A stretch of 64,000 nucleotides of DNA from Hyphomonadaceae bacterium (GTDB lineage: Bacteria; Pseudomonadota; Alphaproteobacteria; Caulobacterales; Hyphomonadaceae): NCBI GenBank assembly GCA_016714495.1, contig JADKDU010000008.1:35458-99457 (forward strand), given 5' to 3'. Position numbers and translations under genes: made by a program. The stretch's first letter is position 1. Every line of letters begins with the position of its first letter. The notes beneath the pieces are model-generated. The model was given only the letters and a program-made list of their open reading frames with translations, had not been told where the DNA came from and did no database searches. Shown here piece after piece: positions 8,254 to 17,102 of the stretch.

Positions 8254-9867
8254 CTATTTCCGCACTTTGACCGGCTTCACCGGCTTTGGCGGTTTCACTC
8301 GTGGCGCGGGCTTCGGCTTTACCACCTTGGCCGGCTTGACGGGCTTTTCCTTCACTGGCTTTGGCGCGGGCTTCACCTTCTGAGGTCCGCCTTTGGCCTT
8401 CAGCGTCGGCCCCGCCGTCAGCACAGTCTCAGGCGGGCGCTGAAAGCCGCCCATCTGCGCTTCAAGCGCCTCGGCGATCGCCAGCACATCCATGTCGCCG
8501 CCCTCAGGCCCGATGATCTGCACCCCGCACGGCAGTTCGCCAGGTCGGCGCGGCACAGGGATGACCACAGAGGGCAGGTGGCACACAGTCGCGAGCGCGA
8601 TCCACGCATGAAACATGTGATAGGGCACAGGCTTGCCGTCGACCTGCATCAGCCGGGTGACGGCATCGCCGCTCTCGACGTGTTCGAACGCCGTCGCAGG
8701 CGCGACAGGCGTGATGATCGCGTGCCAGCGCGAGAAGAACTCCGACATGGTGCGTTTCAGCCGCCGCCGCGCCTCGTCGGCTTTCAGCCAGTCATGGTGG
8801 GTCGCTGCGGAATAGAGCGCCCACTTGCCGAGCGAAAACGGCTCACCGCGCGCCATCAGTTTGGCGATTGGCCGCCCGGCCTCCAACGCCTTCACAAGCG
8901 GCGCCGGCATATCGCTTGCGAGGATCGGCAGCAGGAGCTGCAGATAAAGATCGATCAGCGCATTGCCGTCCACATCCGGCTTGGCCACGAGAACTTGCGC
9001 GCCCGCCTCGGCCGCAGCCTGCGCCGCGGTCTCGACCGCATCCAGGCACGCCGCTGAAGCGGCAAACGCCTTGTCTTCGGCCCATACGCCGATGCGGCGC
9101 GCCTTGAGCCCGGCCTTGCGCGGCAGAACGGCGACTGGCTGATCGGTCAGAACCTGGAACATCAGCCGCAGATCCGGCACGTCGCGCGCCATCGGCCCCG
9201 CTACGTTGAGATCGCGCACGGCGAGTGATCCCGGGGCTGGCGGCACATGTCCCATGATCGGCGTGCGGCCATAGGTGGGCTTCAGCGCCGCGACGCCACA
9301 GAAGTGTGCGGGCAGGCGCAGGCTTCCGCCAATGTCTGATCCCAGCTCCAGTGGCGTGATCCCTGTCGCCAGCGCCGCGGCGGCTCCGCCAGAACTGCCG
9401 CCCGGCGTCCGGCTCAGATCCCAGGGGTTCGACGTGCGGCCATGCACGGGGTTGTACGTCTGGTTGTCGCCGGCAAGGTAGGGCGTGTTGGTCTTGCCCC
9501 AGATCAACGCGCCTGCTGCACGCAGCCGCGCCACAGCCGCAGCATCCGCGGTTCTTGCGGGCCGTTTCGCATACTCCGGCGCGCCGGAGGTCGCCGGCAT
9601 GCCTTCGACGTCGAACGTGTCCTTGATCGTGATCGGCAGACCGTGGAGCGGACCGGCTGAAATGCCGGACGCCAGCAGTCCGTCGAGTTCTTTCGCGCGC
9701 GTCCGCGCGCCCTCGATATCCGTGCGCACCACCGCGTTGATTGCTGGGTTCACGACGCCTGATCGTGCGATGTGCTCTTCCAGCAAGTCGGCCGCGCTCA
9801 CCTGGCCCAGCGCAAGCTGGTCCAGCTGCGTTCGCGCAGATGAAAAGATGTGAGGCGCTTGCGTCAT
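8254..9867 (-). CDS. Amidase-signature hydrolase with a Lys/Pro-rich C-terminal tail
   Basis: A 537-residue amidase-signature enzyme. The Ser-cisSer-Lys triad is recognisable: the Lys in ITIKDTFDVEGMP, the glycine/serine-rich GGSSGGAAAALATG loop and nucleophile region GSDIGGSLRLPA. Such enzymes hydrolyse small amides; DWLKADEARRRL and the C-terminal half match the amidase domain. The last 49 residues (8257-8403) are a low-complexity tail with 16 Lys and 13 Pro, unlike the catalytic domain and reminiscent of histone H1 tails. ATG 9867 gives a normal N-terminus (MTQAPHIFSSARTQLDQL). The tail could bind nucleic acid, membrane or cell wall; this is unproven. Confidence 0.9.
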   Translation of the reverse strand: MTQAPHIFSSARTQLDQLALGQVSAADLLEEHIARSGVVNPAINAVVRTDIEGARTRAKELDGLLASGISAGPLHGLPITIKDTFDVEGMPATSGAPEYAKRPARTADAAAVARLRAAGALIWGKTNTPYLAGDNQTYNPVHGRTSNPWDLSRTPGGSSGGAAAALATGITPLELGSDIGGSLRLPAHFCGVAALKPTYGRTPIMGHVPPAPGSLAVRDLNVAGPMARDVPDLRLMFQVLTDQPVAVLPRKAGLKARRIGVWAEDKAFAASAACLDAVETAAQAAAEAGAQVLVAKPDVDGNALIDLYLQLLLPILASDMPAPLVKALEAGRPIAKLMARGEPFSLGKWALYSAATHHDWLKADEARRRLKRTMSEFFSRWHAIITPVAPATAFEHVESGDAVTRLMQVDGKPVPYHMFHAWIALATVCHLPSVVIPVPRRPGELPCGVQIIGPEGGDMDVLAIAEALEAQMGGFQRPPETVLTAGPTLKAKGGPQKVKPAPKPVKEKPVKPAKVVKPKPAPRVKPPKPVKPVKVRK

Positions 9868-10004
9868 GGACGCGCCAGACCCCCGTTTGCCGCGTTTCCC
9901 AACGGCCGTCTCTTGTGACGGCTTCACGACATCGTCTATGCGCGCGGGGCGCCACAATCAAAGTGAAAGCCGGGAAATATTCTGTAACTACAGCGCGAGC
10001 ACTT

Positions 10005-10781
10005 CTACAGGCCGAGAACATCCCGCATGGTGTAGAGACCGGGCTTCTGCTCTACCGCCCACTTCGCAGCCGTCAGCGCGCCCTTGGCGAAGATCGCCCG
10101 ATCGAGCGCGCGATGGCTGATCGACAGGATTTCCTCGTCTGAGATGAACGCCGCCGCGTGGTCGCCGATAATGCCGCCGCCGCGAATAACCGAGAAGGCA
10201 ATTGATCCCTCCTTGCGCGGCCCCGTCTGCCCGTCGTACGGGGGAACACGCAGCTCGCCCAGCGGCTGTCCGCGTCCGCGCGCCGCGGCTTCGCCGATCA
10301 TCAGCGCCGTGCCGGACGGCGCATCCACCTTGCGCCGGTGATGGCCTTCGGTGATTTCGATGTCCCAGTCGGCTCCAAGCCGCGCCGCGACCTGCTCCAC
10401 CAGACCAATCACCAGATTTACGCCCAACGAGAAATTCCGGTCGCGTACGACGGCGATGCGTTTTGCGTGCGCGGCGACCTGTTGTTCCTGCTGCGGCGAC
10501 AGGCCGGTCGTGCCGATGATAGCGGCCCTTACCTTCGTCAGTTTCAGCAGGTCCAGCGCGTCGAGCGAGGCTTGCGGTGTTGTGAAGTCGATCCAGACGT
10601 CTGCGCTTGCCGCAGCTTTCTGAGCGCTGTCGCTCAGCGTCCAGCCGCCCAGATCCGCGCCGACGCCGGGCGCGCCCGGGCGCTCGCTTCCGCCGACCAC
10701 CGCAAAGCCATCACCAGCCGCCTTGGCCAAAGCCTGGCCCATGCGTCCTGCGGCCCCTGCTATCGCGATCCTGATGCTCAT
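10005..10781 (-). CDS. dapB: 4-hydroxy-tetrahydrodipicolinate reductase
   Basis: A 258-residue enzyme reducing 4-hydroxy-tetrahydrodipicolinate to tetrahydrodipicolinate with NAD(P)H in the lysine/diaminopimelate pathway, so it feeds both protein and peptidoglycan. The N-terminal AGAAGRMGQAL is the dinucleotide-binding motif. EITEGHHRRKVDAPSGTA holds the catalytic His-His-Arg-Arg-Lys signature. Length is typical for the family. Confidence 0.97.
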   Translation of the reverse strand: MSIRIAIAGAAGRMGQALAKAAGDGFAVVGGSERPGAPGVGADLGGWTLSDSAQKAAASADVWIDFTTPQASLDALDLLKLTKVRAAIIGTTGLSPQQEQQVAAHAKRIAVVRDRNFSLGVNLVIGLVEQVAARLGADWDIEITEGHHRRKVDAPSGTALMIGEAAARGRGQPLGELRVPPYDGQTGPRKEGSIAFSVIRGGGIIGDHAAAFISDEEILSISHRALDRAIFAKGALTAAKWAVEQKPGLYTMRDVLGL

Positions 10782-10874
10782 GGGCCAGCCTTATACCGGG
10801 ATTTCATGTTGAAGCGAGAGGAGGCTCAACCCGCGCGAATTGACCCGAAGGTCTGATGAAGCGAGGTTCCGGCC

Positions 10875-11399
10875 ATGAAGCCGCTCGCGATTCTCCTGCC
10901 CGCAACCCTGTTCGCCTGCGCCCCTGCCTCGGGCCCGCAAGCGGCGAGTGTCAACGACGGCGAAGCGGCAAAGACGCCTTACGGATTTGAAGTGCAGCTG
11001 ACGCTCACCCCGCGCGCGATCGAGAAGCTGACTGCTATGTCGGAGATGGTGACCATTGCCGGTATGTATTGGGGCGAACCTAGCGAAGCGGGAAAGCCGC
11101 GCGCTGACGATATCGGCCAGATCAATCTCGGCCGCGATGATATCAACGTGCAGCCCGCAAGCCGCACCGTGCTGGTGCCTGGCGCCGCCATCGACCCCAG
11201 CGTGCTGGAAACGGATGTCGCCGGAGCGCCGCAGGTGCTGGTGAATGTCTTCACGGCTCGCATGGCGCATGAAGACAACCTGATCAATTGCGGGATCTAT
11301 GAAGGTCCGATCGCGATGGCGCGGGCCAAGCCAGTCGACATCAGATGCGACCTGATTGAGCCGGCTGGGGAAGAACCGGCTTCAGCGCAGCCCACCTGA
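10875..11399 (+). CDS. Hypothetical lipoprotein
   Basis: A 174-residue protein with a short signal peptide and lipobox (ATLFAC), followed by a low-complexity linker and a compact domain with one conserved-looking Cys in NLINCGIYEG and another near the end (DIRCDLIEP). No known family recognised. It is convergent with dnaJ and divergent from dapB. Confidence 0.7.
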   Translation: MKPLAILLPATLFACAPASGPQAASVNDGEAAKTPYGFEVQLTLTPRAIEKLTAMSEMVTIAGMYWGEPSEAGKPRADDIGQINLGRDDINVQPASRTVLVPGAAIDPSVLETDVAGAPQVLVNVFTARMAHEDNLINCGIYEGPIAMARAKPVDIRCDLIEPAGEEPASAQPT

Positions 11400-11414
11400 C
11401 GGAAGGAAAGCGGC

Positions 11415-12545
11415 TTACGCCCGCGAGTCTTGTTCGAAGCGCTTCTTCACTTTCTTGAAGAAGCCCTGGCTTTCAGGGTGACATTTCTCGCTGCACTCGG
11501 ACGCGAACTGCTTGAGCAACTCTTTCTGCTTCGAGGACAGATGCGTCGGCGTTTCGACGAACAATTCCACGACCATGTCGCCGTTCGCGCCGCCGCGCAG
11601 CGTCGGCATGCCCTTGCCTTTGAGGCGCATGCGTTTGCCGGTCTGGGCGCCTTCGGGGATCGACATGCGCATTTTGCCCCCGTCGATCGTCGGCATCTCG
11701 ATCTCGCCGCCCAGCGCCGCGGTGCACATCGGCACGGGCGTTCGCGTAAACAGCGTCTGTCCGTCACGCTCGAAGATATCGTGCTCTTTTACCGATACGA
11801 AGATGTAGAGGTCGCCCTTCGGGCCGTTCTTCATGCCCGGCTCGCCTTCGCCGCCAAGGCGGATGCGCTGGCCGTCCTCGATGCCTGCCGGGATGGTGAT
11901 CGACAGCGTGCGTTCTTTGCGGATCGCGCCACGCCCGCCGCACTGGCGGCACGGCGTCTTGATGACATTGCCTGAACCCTGGCAGCGGCCGCAGGTCCGC
12001 TCCATGGTGAAGAAACCCTGGCTCACGCGCACGCGGCCATGGCCCTGGCACTGCGTGCAGGTTTCCGGCTGAGTGCCCGGCTCCGCGCCCGAACCATGGC
12101 AGGGCTCGCACTTCTCTGTGGCCGGCACGACGATTTCGGCCTGCTTGCCGGCAAACGCTTCTTCTAGGCTGATCTCGTAATCATAGCGCAGATCGGCGCC
12201 GCGCGCCGGCGCGCCGCGCTGCTGGCGCTGTGCGCCAAAGAATTCGGAGAACACATCGCCGAATACATCTCGGAAGATGTCCTCGGGACGACCATGCGCG
12301 CCGCCCGGCCCGCCTGCGCCATTGAGGCCGGCCTTGCCGAAGCGGTCATAGACCGCGCGCTTCTGGGGATCGTTCAGCGTCTCATACGCTTCGGACAGTT
12401 CCTTGAACTTGCCCTCGGAGACGTTGCAGCCGGGATTGCGATCCGGGTGATATTCCATCGCCTTCTTGCGGAAGGCGGCCTTCAGGGCTTTCTCGTCAGC
12501 GTCTTTTTCGACGCCGAGGATTTCATAATAAGAGCGCTCGCTCAT
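11415..12545 (-). CDS. dnaJ: Chaperone protein DnaJ
   Basis: A 376-residue Hsp40 co-chaperone that stimulates DnaK ATPase and delivers unfolded clients. The J domain with YHPDRNPG (HPD motif) spans residues 1-70, followed by a short Gly-rich region. Four CxxCxGxG zinc-binding repeats follow (CEPCHGSG, CTQCQGHG, CGRCQGSG, CRQCGGRG), then the C-terminal substrate-binding beta domains. It lies downstream of dnaK on the same strand, separated by 217 bases and a strong hairpin. Confidence 0.98.
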   Translation of the reverse strand: MSERSYYEILGVEKDADEKALKAAFRKKAMEYHPDRNPGCNVSEGKFKELSEAYETLNDPQKRAVYDRFGKAGLNGAGGPGGAHGRPEDIFRDVFGDVFSEFFGAQRQQRGAPARGADLRYDYEISLEEAFAGKQAEIVVPATEKCEPCHGSGAEPGTQPETCTQCQGHGRVRVSQGFFTMERTCGRCQGSGNVIKTPCRQCGGRGAIRKERTLSITIPAGIEDGQRIRLGGEGEPGMKNGPKGDLYIFVSVKEHDIFERDGQTLFTRTPVPMCTAALGGEIEMPTIDGGKMRMSIPEGAQTGKRMRLKGKGMPTLRGGANGDMVVELFVETPTHLSSKQKELLKQFASECSEKCHPESQGFFKKVKKRFEQDSRA

Positions 12546-12673
12546 CGTGACGACCGAACCGAAGCCATGACTCTATCCCGATCCCGTTCATCCTGCCCGG
12601 TAGCCTGAGGGTGGGAGTTTTCCCCTGGGCCAGTCGTCCTATCGCAGGTGAACCTTGATAACCGTTGAAACTA

Positions 12674-12723
12674 GATGGGCCATGACTTGTGGGGATTAAA
12701 GCCCCTCGAAGTCACGGCCCATC
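12674..12723 (-). terminator. Hairpin between dnaK and dnaJ
   Basis: Arms 12674-12688 and 12709-12723 pair over 15 positions. In RNA from the minus strand the single mismatch becomes a G-U pair, while from the plus strand it would be A-C, so the structure favours the dnaK-dnaJ transcript. An inner GGGG/CCCC stem closes the loop. There is only a short T run after it, so it may be a partial terminator or an mRNA-processing/stability element that sets the dnaK to dnaJ ratio. Confidence 0.65.
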
Positions 12724-12762
12724 GGATTCATCACCTCATCTGGACTGCTTTAAGCCCAATAA

Positions 12763-14679
12763 TCAGGCGCTTTTCTTGTCGTCTTTGACTTCTTCGAAGT
12801 CGGCATCGACCACGTCGTCGCTGCCGCCGGCCCCTGCGGCGCCCGCCGCGTCAGGGCCGCCTTCAGGCGCCTGGCCCTTGGCGTAGATTTCCTCGCCCAT
12901 TTTCATGGCCGCAGCGGCCAGAGCCTGGCTCTTCTCCTTGATGGCGGCGCTGTCGTCTTTCTCGAGTGCAGCTTTCAGGTCCTTGATCGCGCCTTCGATG
13001 GCGCCTTTCACGTCCGCGCTCACAGCCGCGCCGTGTTCGGCCAGTTGCTTCTCGGTGGCATGAACCAGACCTTCGGCCTGGTTCTTCGTTTCGACCGCCT
13101 CGCGGCGCGCCTTGTCGGCGGTTGCGTTGGCTTCCGCGTCCTTCACCATCTGCTTGATCTCGTCTTCGGTGAGGCCTCCCGAAGCCTGGATGGTGATCTT
13201 CTGTTCCTTGCTCGTCGCCTTGTCGCGCGCCGAGACGTTGACGATGCCGTTCGCGTCGATGTCGAACGTCACCTCAACCTGCGGCACGCCGCGCGGAGCA
13301 GGGGGAATGCCTTCGAGATTGAAGTTGCCGAGCAGCTTGTTGTCGGCCGCCATCTCGCGTTCGCCCTGAAGCACGCGGATTGTCACGGCCGACTGGTTGT
13401 CGTCAGCCGTCGAGAAGACTTGGCTCTTCTTCGTCGGGATCGTGGTGTTGCGGTCGATCAGGCGCGTGAACACGCCGCCGAGCGTTTCGATACCGAGCGA
13501 CAGCGGGGTGACGTCCAGCAGCACGACGTCTTTCACGTCGCCCTGCAGCACGCCGCCCTGGATGGCCGCGCCAACGGCGACGACTTCATCCGGGTTGACG
13601 CCCTTGTGCGGCTCCTTGCCGAAGAAGGCCTTCACCGCTTCCTGGACTTTCGGCATGCGGGTCATGCCGCCGACGAGAACGACCTCGTCGATCTGGCTGA
13701 TCGACTTGCCGGCGTCAGCGAGCGCTTTTTTGCAAGGCTCGATCGTGCGCTTTACGAGGTCTTCAACGAGGGCCTCGAGCTTGGCGCGGGTAAGCTTCAT
13801 GTTGAGGTGGACCGGGCCAGACGGGCCGGCAGTGATGTACGGCTCGGTGATGTCGACCTGTTGTACGGTCGACAATTCCTTCTTCACTTCCTCGGCCTTG
13901 GAGCGCACGCGCTGCAGCGCCATCAGGTCCTTGCGAAGATCGACGCCGTTCTGTTTCTGGAACTCGTCGCAGATGTAGTCGACGAGGCGGTTGTCGAAAT
14001 CCTCACCGCCGAGGAACGTGTCGCCATTAGTCGAGAGCACTTCGAACACGCCATCGCCAATCTCGAGGATCGAGACGTCGAACGTGCCGCCGCCCAGATC
14101 GTACACCGCGATGATCTTGCCATCGTGTTTCTTGTCGAGGCCGTAGGCGAGCGCCGCCGCCGTCGGTTCGTTGATGATGCGCAGCACATCGAGGCCCGCG
14201 ATGCGTCCCGCATCCTTGGTGGCCTGGCGCTGGGCGTCGTTGAAGTAAGCCGGAACAGTGATGACGGCCTGCGTCACCTTCTCGCCGAGATAGGCCTCGG
14301 CCGTTTCCTTCATTTTGCCGAGGATGAAGGCGGAAACTTCCTGCGGCGAATAATCCTTGTCACGTCCCTTTACGTAGGCGTCGCCGTTCGGGCCTTTGAC
14401 GATCTCGTAAGCGACAAGGTCCTTGTCCTTCTTCACCATCGGGTCGTCGAAATTGCGACCGATCAGGCGCTTGATGGCGGAGTAGGTGAAGCGAGGGTTC
14501 ACGGTGGCTTGGCGCTTTGCGATCACCCCGACAAGGCGCTGACCGCTGTCCTGGAAAGCCACGACGGAGGGCGTCGTTCGCGCGCCTTCCGTATTCTCGA
14601 TCACCCGTGCGCTTCCGCCGTCCATGACGGCCACGCAGGAGTTGGTCGTCCCGAGGTCGATGCCGATGATCTTGGCCAT
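12763..14679 (-). CDS. dnaK: Chaperone protein DnaK (Hsp70)
   Basis: A 638-residue ATP-dependent chaperone. The start IGIDLGTTNSCVAVMDG is the Hsp70 phosphate-1 motif. IINEPTAAALAYGLDKK and VYDLGGGTFDVSILEIGDG are further nucleotide-binding signatures, and VLLVGGMTRMPKVQ-type residues follow. The substrate-binding domain starts after DVTPLSLGIETLGG, and the acidic C-terminal tail ends EEVKDDKKSA. Length and motifs are standard. The upstream region contains a candidate heat-shock promoter. Confidence 0.99.
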   Translation of the reverse strand: MAKIIGIDLGTTNSCVAVMDGGSARVIENTEGARTTPSVVAFQDSGQRLVGVIAKRQATVNPRFTYSAIKRLIGRNFDDPMVKKDKDLVAYEIVKGPNGDAYVKGRDKDYSPQEVSAFILGKMKETAEAYLGEKVTQAVITVPAYFNDAQRQATKDAGRIAGLDVLRIINEPTAAALAYGLDKKHDGKIIAVYDLGGGTFDVSILEIGDGVFEVLSTNGDTFLGGEDFDNRLVDYICDEFQKQNGVDLRKDLMALQRVRSKAEEVKKELSTVQQVDITEPYITAGPSGPVHLNMKLTRAKLEALVEDLVKRTIEPCKKALADAGKSISQIDEVVLVGGMTRMPKVQEAVKAFFGKEPHKGVNPDEVVAVGAAIQGGVLQGDVKDVVLLDVTPLSLGIETLGGVFTRLIDRNTTIPTKKSQVFSTADDNQSAVTIRVLQGEREMAADNKLLGNFNLEGIPPAPRGVPQVEVTFDIDANGIVNVSARDKATSKEQKITIQASGGLTEDEIKQMVKDAEANATADKARREAVETKNQAEGLVHATEKQLAEHGAAVSADVKGAIEGAIKDLKAALEKDDSAAIKEKSQALAAAAMKMGEEIYAKGQAPEGGPDAAGAAGAGGSDDVVDADFEEVKDDKKSA

Positions 14680-14770
14680 TCTACAAACGTCCTTTCTGCG
14701 GCGGCCGCCCTCGCCCCTGGTTGGCCCGCTCTGCGGCGCCTGGCTGCGACGACCCCTATGGTCCTTGGTT

Positions 14771-14797
14771 CAATACAGCGCCTTGAGCCCCATCAAG
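14771..14797 (-). promoter_or_regulatory. Candidate heat-shock (sigma-32 type) promoter of dnaK
   Basis: On the minus strand CTTGAT (14797-14792) is followed 13 bases later by CTGTATTG (14778-14771), resembling the CTTGA ... CTATAT-type elements reported for alphaproteobacterial sigma-32 promoters. It lies about 90 bases before the dnaK start. The spacing is somewhat short and the match is by eye. Confidence 0.4.
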
Positions 14798-15187
14798 AAG
14801 CTTCGGCGATGCGGCTCATATGGGATCAGGCGGGGCAGGCTCAATAGGGCAGGCTCACCCATCCGTCGATCTGGCCCACGGTTAAGCAGAAGGCCGCGCC
14901 GCCCGGATGCGTGCAGCGCCTTCATCCGTCGGATGCAGCCCGCGTTCAAGCAGTTCCAGTCGATATTCGGCGTAAGGAAGTCGCAATTCTTGGGCAAGAG
15001 AGGCCCGACGGGAGCCTGTTTTGGCGTTGTAGGGCGCAAAAGCGTCTTCCAGGCAAGTTGTTCTGCGCGATGCACCTGCGCGCAGGCTTTCCAGAATGCC
15101 AGGCTGTTCTCGCGCTGTTCACGGTCGCCGCCGGCCTTCATTCCGCCTGCGGGTGGATCCAGGATTGGCTCGGCCGTGGAGGGACAG
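14798..15187. other. Intergenic region without a recognisable gene
   Basis: About 390 bases between the dnaK promoter region and the next lipoprotein gene. Open frames exist on both strands, but none has a recognisable domain, good ribosome site or natural-looking composition. No tRNA or other RNA gene was recognised. Confidence 0.4.
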
Positions 15188-15865
15188 ATGATCTGCTTAT
15201 GTCTGGGCGCGTTCGCTTTCATGCTGGCGACCGCCTGTTCTTACGGCTCGGCTGTGGATTTGGCGCCGCTGTCCGAGCGCCTCGCCAATCCTGCCATTTC
15301 TCCGGGTGATTTTTGCGGCGTCGAGGGCGAAAAGCCCCCATTCACCGTCGTCTCCTCGGAAGACTGCATTCCCGTCACATGGGATACTGCCACCCGGACT
15401 TACACTGTGGTTGGCGATTCCGATGACCCTGAAGACACGCTTCAGGTTTCGCCGGTCGCCCTCGGAGATGGCGTTTATCTGGCGCAGGCCATTGTCGATC
15501 CCGACGACAAAGACATCCCGGATCGCTTCCAGCTTTTCGTGCTGATCTCGGCGGGCGACGCCTTTGCGCTGCTGCCGGTGCTTGAGAATGAAGACTTCGC
15601 AGCTGTCGCGCGCAGGCATCCGGCCATCACCTTTCGGGAAGACAGGGCCGGTCGGCCCTATATCGCCGGCGGCGATCGCCCGGCGATCAGGGCTTTCCTG
15701 CGCGAGGCGGCGGCCGAAGCCCTGAAAGTGGTTCGGAGCGAGGACGACCCCGTTGTGGTCGGCGTGCGCGACAAGGCCGGCGCCGCAGACCACCCCGCAT
15801 CCGGCGAGCAGGCGCGCGACATCGAAACGGTGCTGCAAATCGCGCGTGATTTGGGGGGCGGCTGA
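15188..15865 (+). CDS. Hypothetical lipoprotein
   Basis: A 225-residue protein with signal peptide and lipobox (FMLATAC), then an acidic domain rich in Asp/Glu. Two Cys residues (DFCGVEG and EDCIPVTW) could form a disulphide after export. A GGAGGGACAG ribosome site supports ATG 15188 over the much longer frame that overlaps dnaK. No family recognised. Confidence 0.72.
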   Translation: MICLCLGAFAFMLATACSYGSAVDLAPLSERLANPAISPGDFCGVEGEKPPFTVVSSEDCIPVTWDTATRTYTVVGDSDDPEDTLQVSPVALGDGVYLAQAIVDPDDKDIPDRFQLFVLISAGDAFALLPVLENEDFAAVARRHPAITFREDRAGRPYIAGGDRPAIRAFLREAAAEALKVVRSEDDPVVVGVRDKAGAADHPASGEQARDIETVLQIARDLGGG

Positions 15866-15933
15866 CGGCTTGAGACGATTATCCGTGTCGCATTCCCGGC
15901 GACGATCCAGCGCGGCAGACCTACATAAACCGC

Positions 15934-16536
15934 ATGACCGAAGGCTTCCGCTTCCTGCCCGAGTATTTCCCGCCGGCCGCTCAAAAGGCCCTCGTGGCGG
16001 AGATTCTGGCGATCCTTGAAACCAACCCGCTCTATAGGGGCGCGATGCCCCGCACAGGCAAGCCGCTATCGGTGCGCAACACCAATCTCGGTGCGCTCGG
16101 TTGGGTCTCCGATATCAAGGGCTACCGTTATCAGCCCATCCATCCTGACACCGGCCAGCCCTGGGGCCCGATCCCGCGGGTGCTTCTCGATCTCTGGTCT
16201 GACGTCTCCGCCTATCCGCATCCCCCGCAGGCCTGCCTCGTCAACTGGTACGAAGCCGACAGCCGTCTTGGTCTGCACATCGACGCGGACGAAACCGCGA
16301 AGGACGCGCCGGTTGTTTCCCTCTCGCTGGGATCCCGGGCCCTGTTCCGCCTCGGCGGGCTTGAACGCTCGAGCCCGACCAGCTCCATGCGGCTCGCTTC
16401 GGGCGACGTCGTCATCCTCGGCGGCGCATCCCGCCGAGCCTATCACGGCGTTGATCGCATATACGCGCAAAGTTCCACGCTCATCCCGGGCGGCGGCCGC
16501 ATCAACCTGACGCTCCGGCGTGTGACGGCCCCTTGA
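15934..16536 (+). CDS. alkB: AlkB-like 2-oxoglutarate/Fe(II) dioxygenase
   Basis: A 200-residue AlkB-family enzyme that oxidatively removes alkyl groups from 1-methyladenine and 3-methylcytosine in DNA or RNA. The iron ligands are His115 and Asp117 in LGLHIDADE and His171 in AYHGVDR. Arg189 and Arg195 in GRINLTLRR match the 2-oxoglutarate and family Arg positions. NWYEADSRLG (residues 104-113) is also characteristic. Length matches E. coli AlkB. Confidence 0.93.
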   Translation: MTEGFRFLPEYFPPAAQKALVAEILAILETNPLYRGAMPRTGKPLSVRNTNLGALGWVSDIKGYRYQPIHPDTGQPWGPIPRVLLDLWSDVSAYPHPPQACLVNWYEADSRLGLHIDADETAKDAPVVSLSLGSRALFRLGGLERSSPTSSMRLASGDVVILGGASRRAYHGVDRIYAQSSTLIPGGGRINLTLRRVTAP

Positions 16537-16610
16537 GCGCCGCTTAAAAATAAAGCGCCCCGGAACGCAAATTCCAAGGCGCGACAAATTTGTTCGGTTA
16601 ACTGCGCGGG

Positions 16611-16904
16611 TCAGCTCGCGCGTGCGCCCTTGCTATCCCAGTGCAGATTCAGCACAGGCGAGGCGTGCCTGTCGTCCGATTCTTTTTCGTTCAGGATGCG
16701 GCCGAGCGGATGCCTGCCGATCTTGCGGCGCAATTCGTCGTCCGGCGTTTCCTGTCCCATTCGATAGACCCGGTTCTTTGGATCGCGCTCGTCGATAATC
16801 AGGACGTCCGCCTCACCGCGGAAATAAGCGCCTTTGGCAAGGCCGTTCTGGTCGATGTGGAAGACGACCACAGCCTTCTTGCGGCGGGATTCGAAAGGCC
16901 ACAT
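16611..16904 (-). CDS. Hypothetical small protein
   Basis: A 97-residue protein starting MWPFESRRKKAVVVFHIDQ, with a beta-rich first half and a charged second half (DERDPKNRVYRMGQE). I chose ATG 16904 because the longer frame adds 20 Trp/Arg-rich residues without a ribosome site. It is divergent from the DUF1217 gene. No known family recognised. Confidence 0.55.
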   Translation of the reverse strand: MWPFESRRKKAVVVFHIDQNGLAKGAYFRGEADVLIIDERDPKNRVYRMGQETPDDELRRKIGRHPLGRILNEKESDDRHASPVLNLHWDSKGARAS

Positions 16905-17063
16905 GTTTTTCAGCCCCTGAGGAACTTTATCTGCGGCAGCCCAGCGCCGCCACCCGCGAACCAACGGCCCATCTCCAAGCGCGTTCCGTCCGCAACGAAA
17001 ATCCTGCGATTCTGGCGCCGGGGCGCCACGGTTAGCATGCGACCAGAAACCGCGCCTGGCGGG

Positions 17064-17078
17064 TTAAGCAGTAGTTAA
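17064..17078 (+). promoter_or_regulatory. CtrA-type binding site
   Basis: TTAA, seven bases, TTAA: an exact match to the full CtrA consensus of Caulobacter-like bacteria, ending 24 bases before the start codon at 17103. CtrA controls flagellar and cell-cycle genes, which suits the DUF1217 product downstream. The box would overlap the promoter -35 region. Functional assignment is by consensus only. Confidence 0.6.
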
Positions 17079-17102
17079 ACACGCCGCGGGCAGTATCCAC
17101 GC

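Noticed and set aside
8843..10021. 392-codon minus-strand frame over the amidase
   Set aside because: Out-of-frame reading of the amidase gene; Arg-rich and without domains.
12546..14770. CIRCE element before dnaK or hrcA
   Set aside because: No TTAGCACTC-N9-GAGTGCTAA-like repeat was seen in either upstream region.
13033..14847. 604-codon plus-strand open frame
   Set aside because: Antisense shadow of dnaK; no domain and unnatural Arg/Val/Asp composition.
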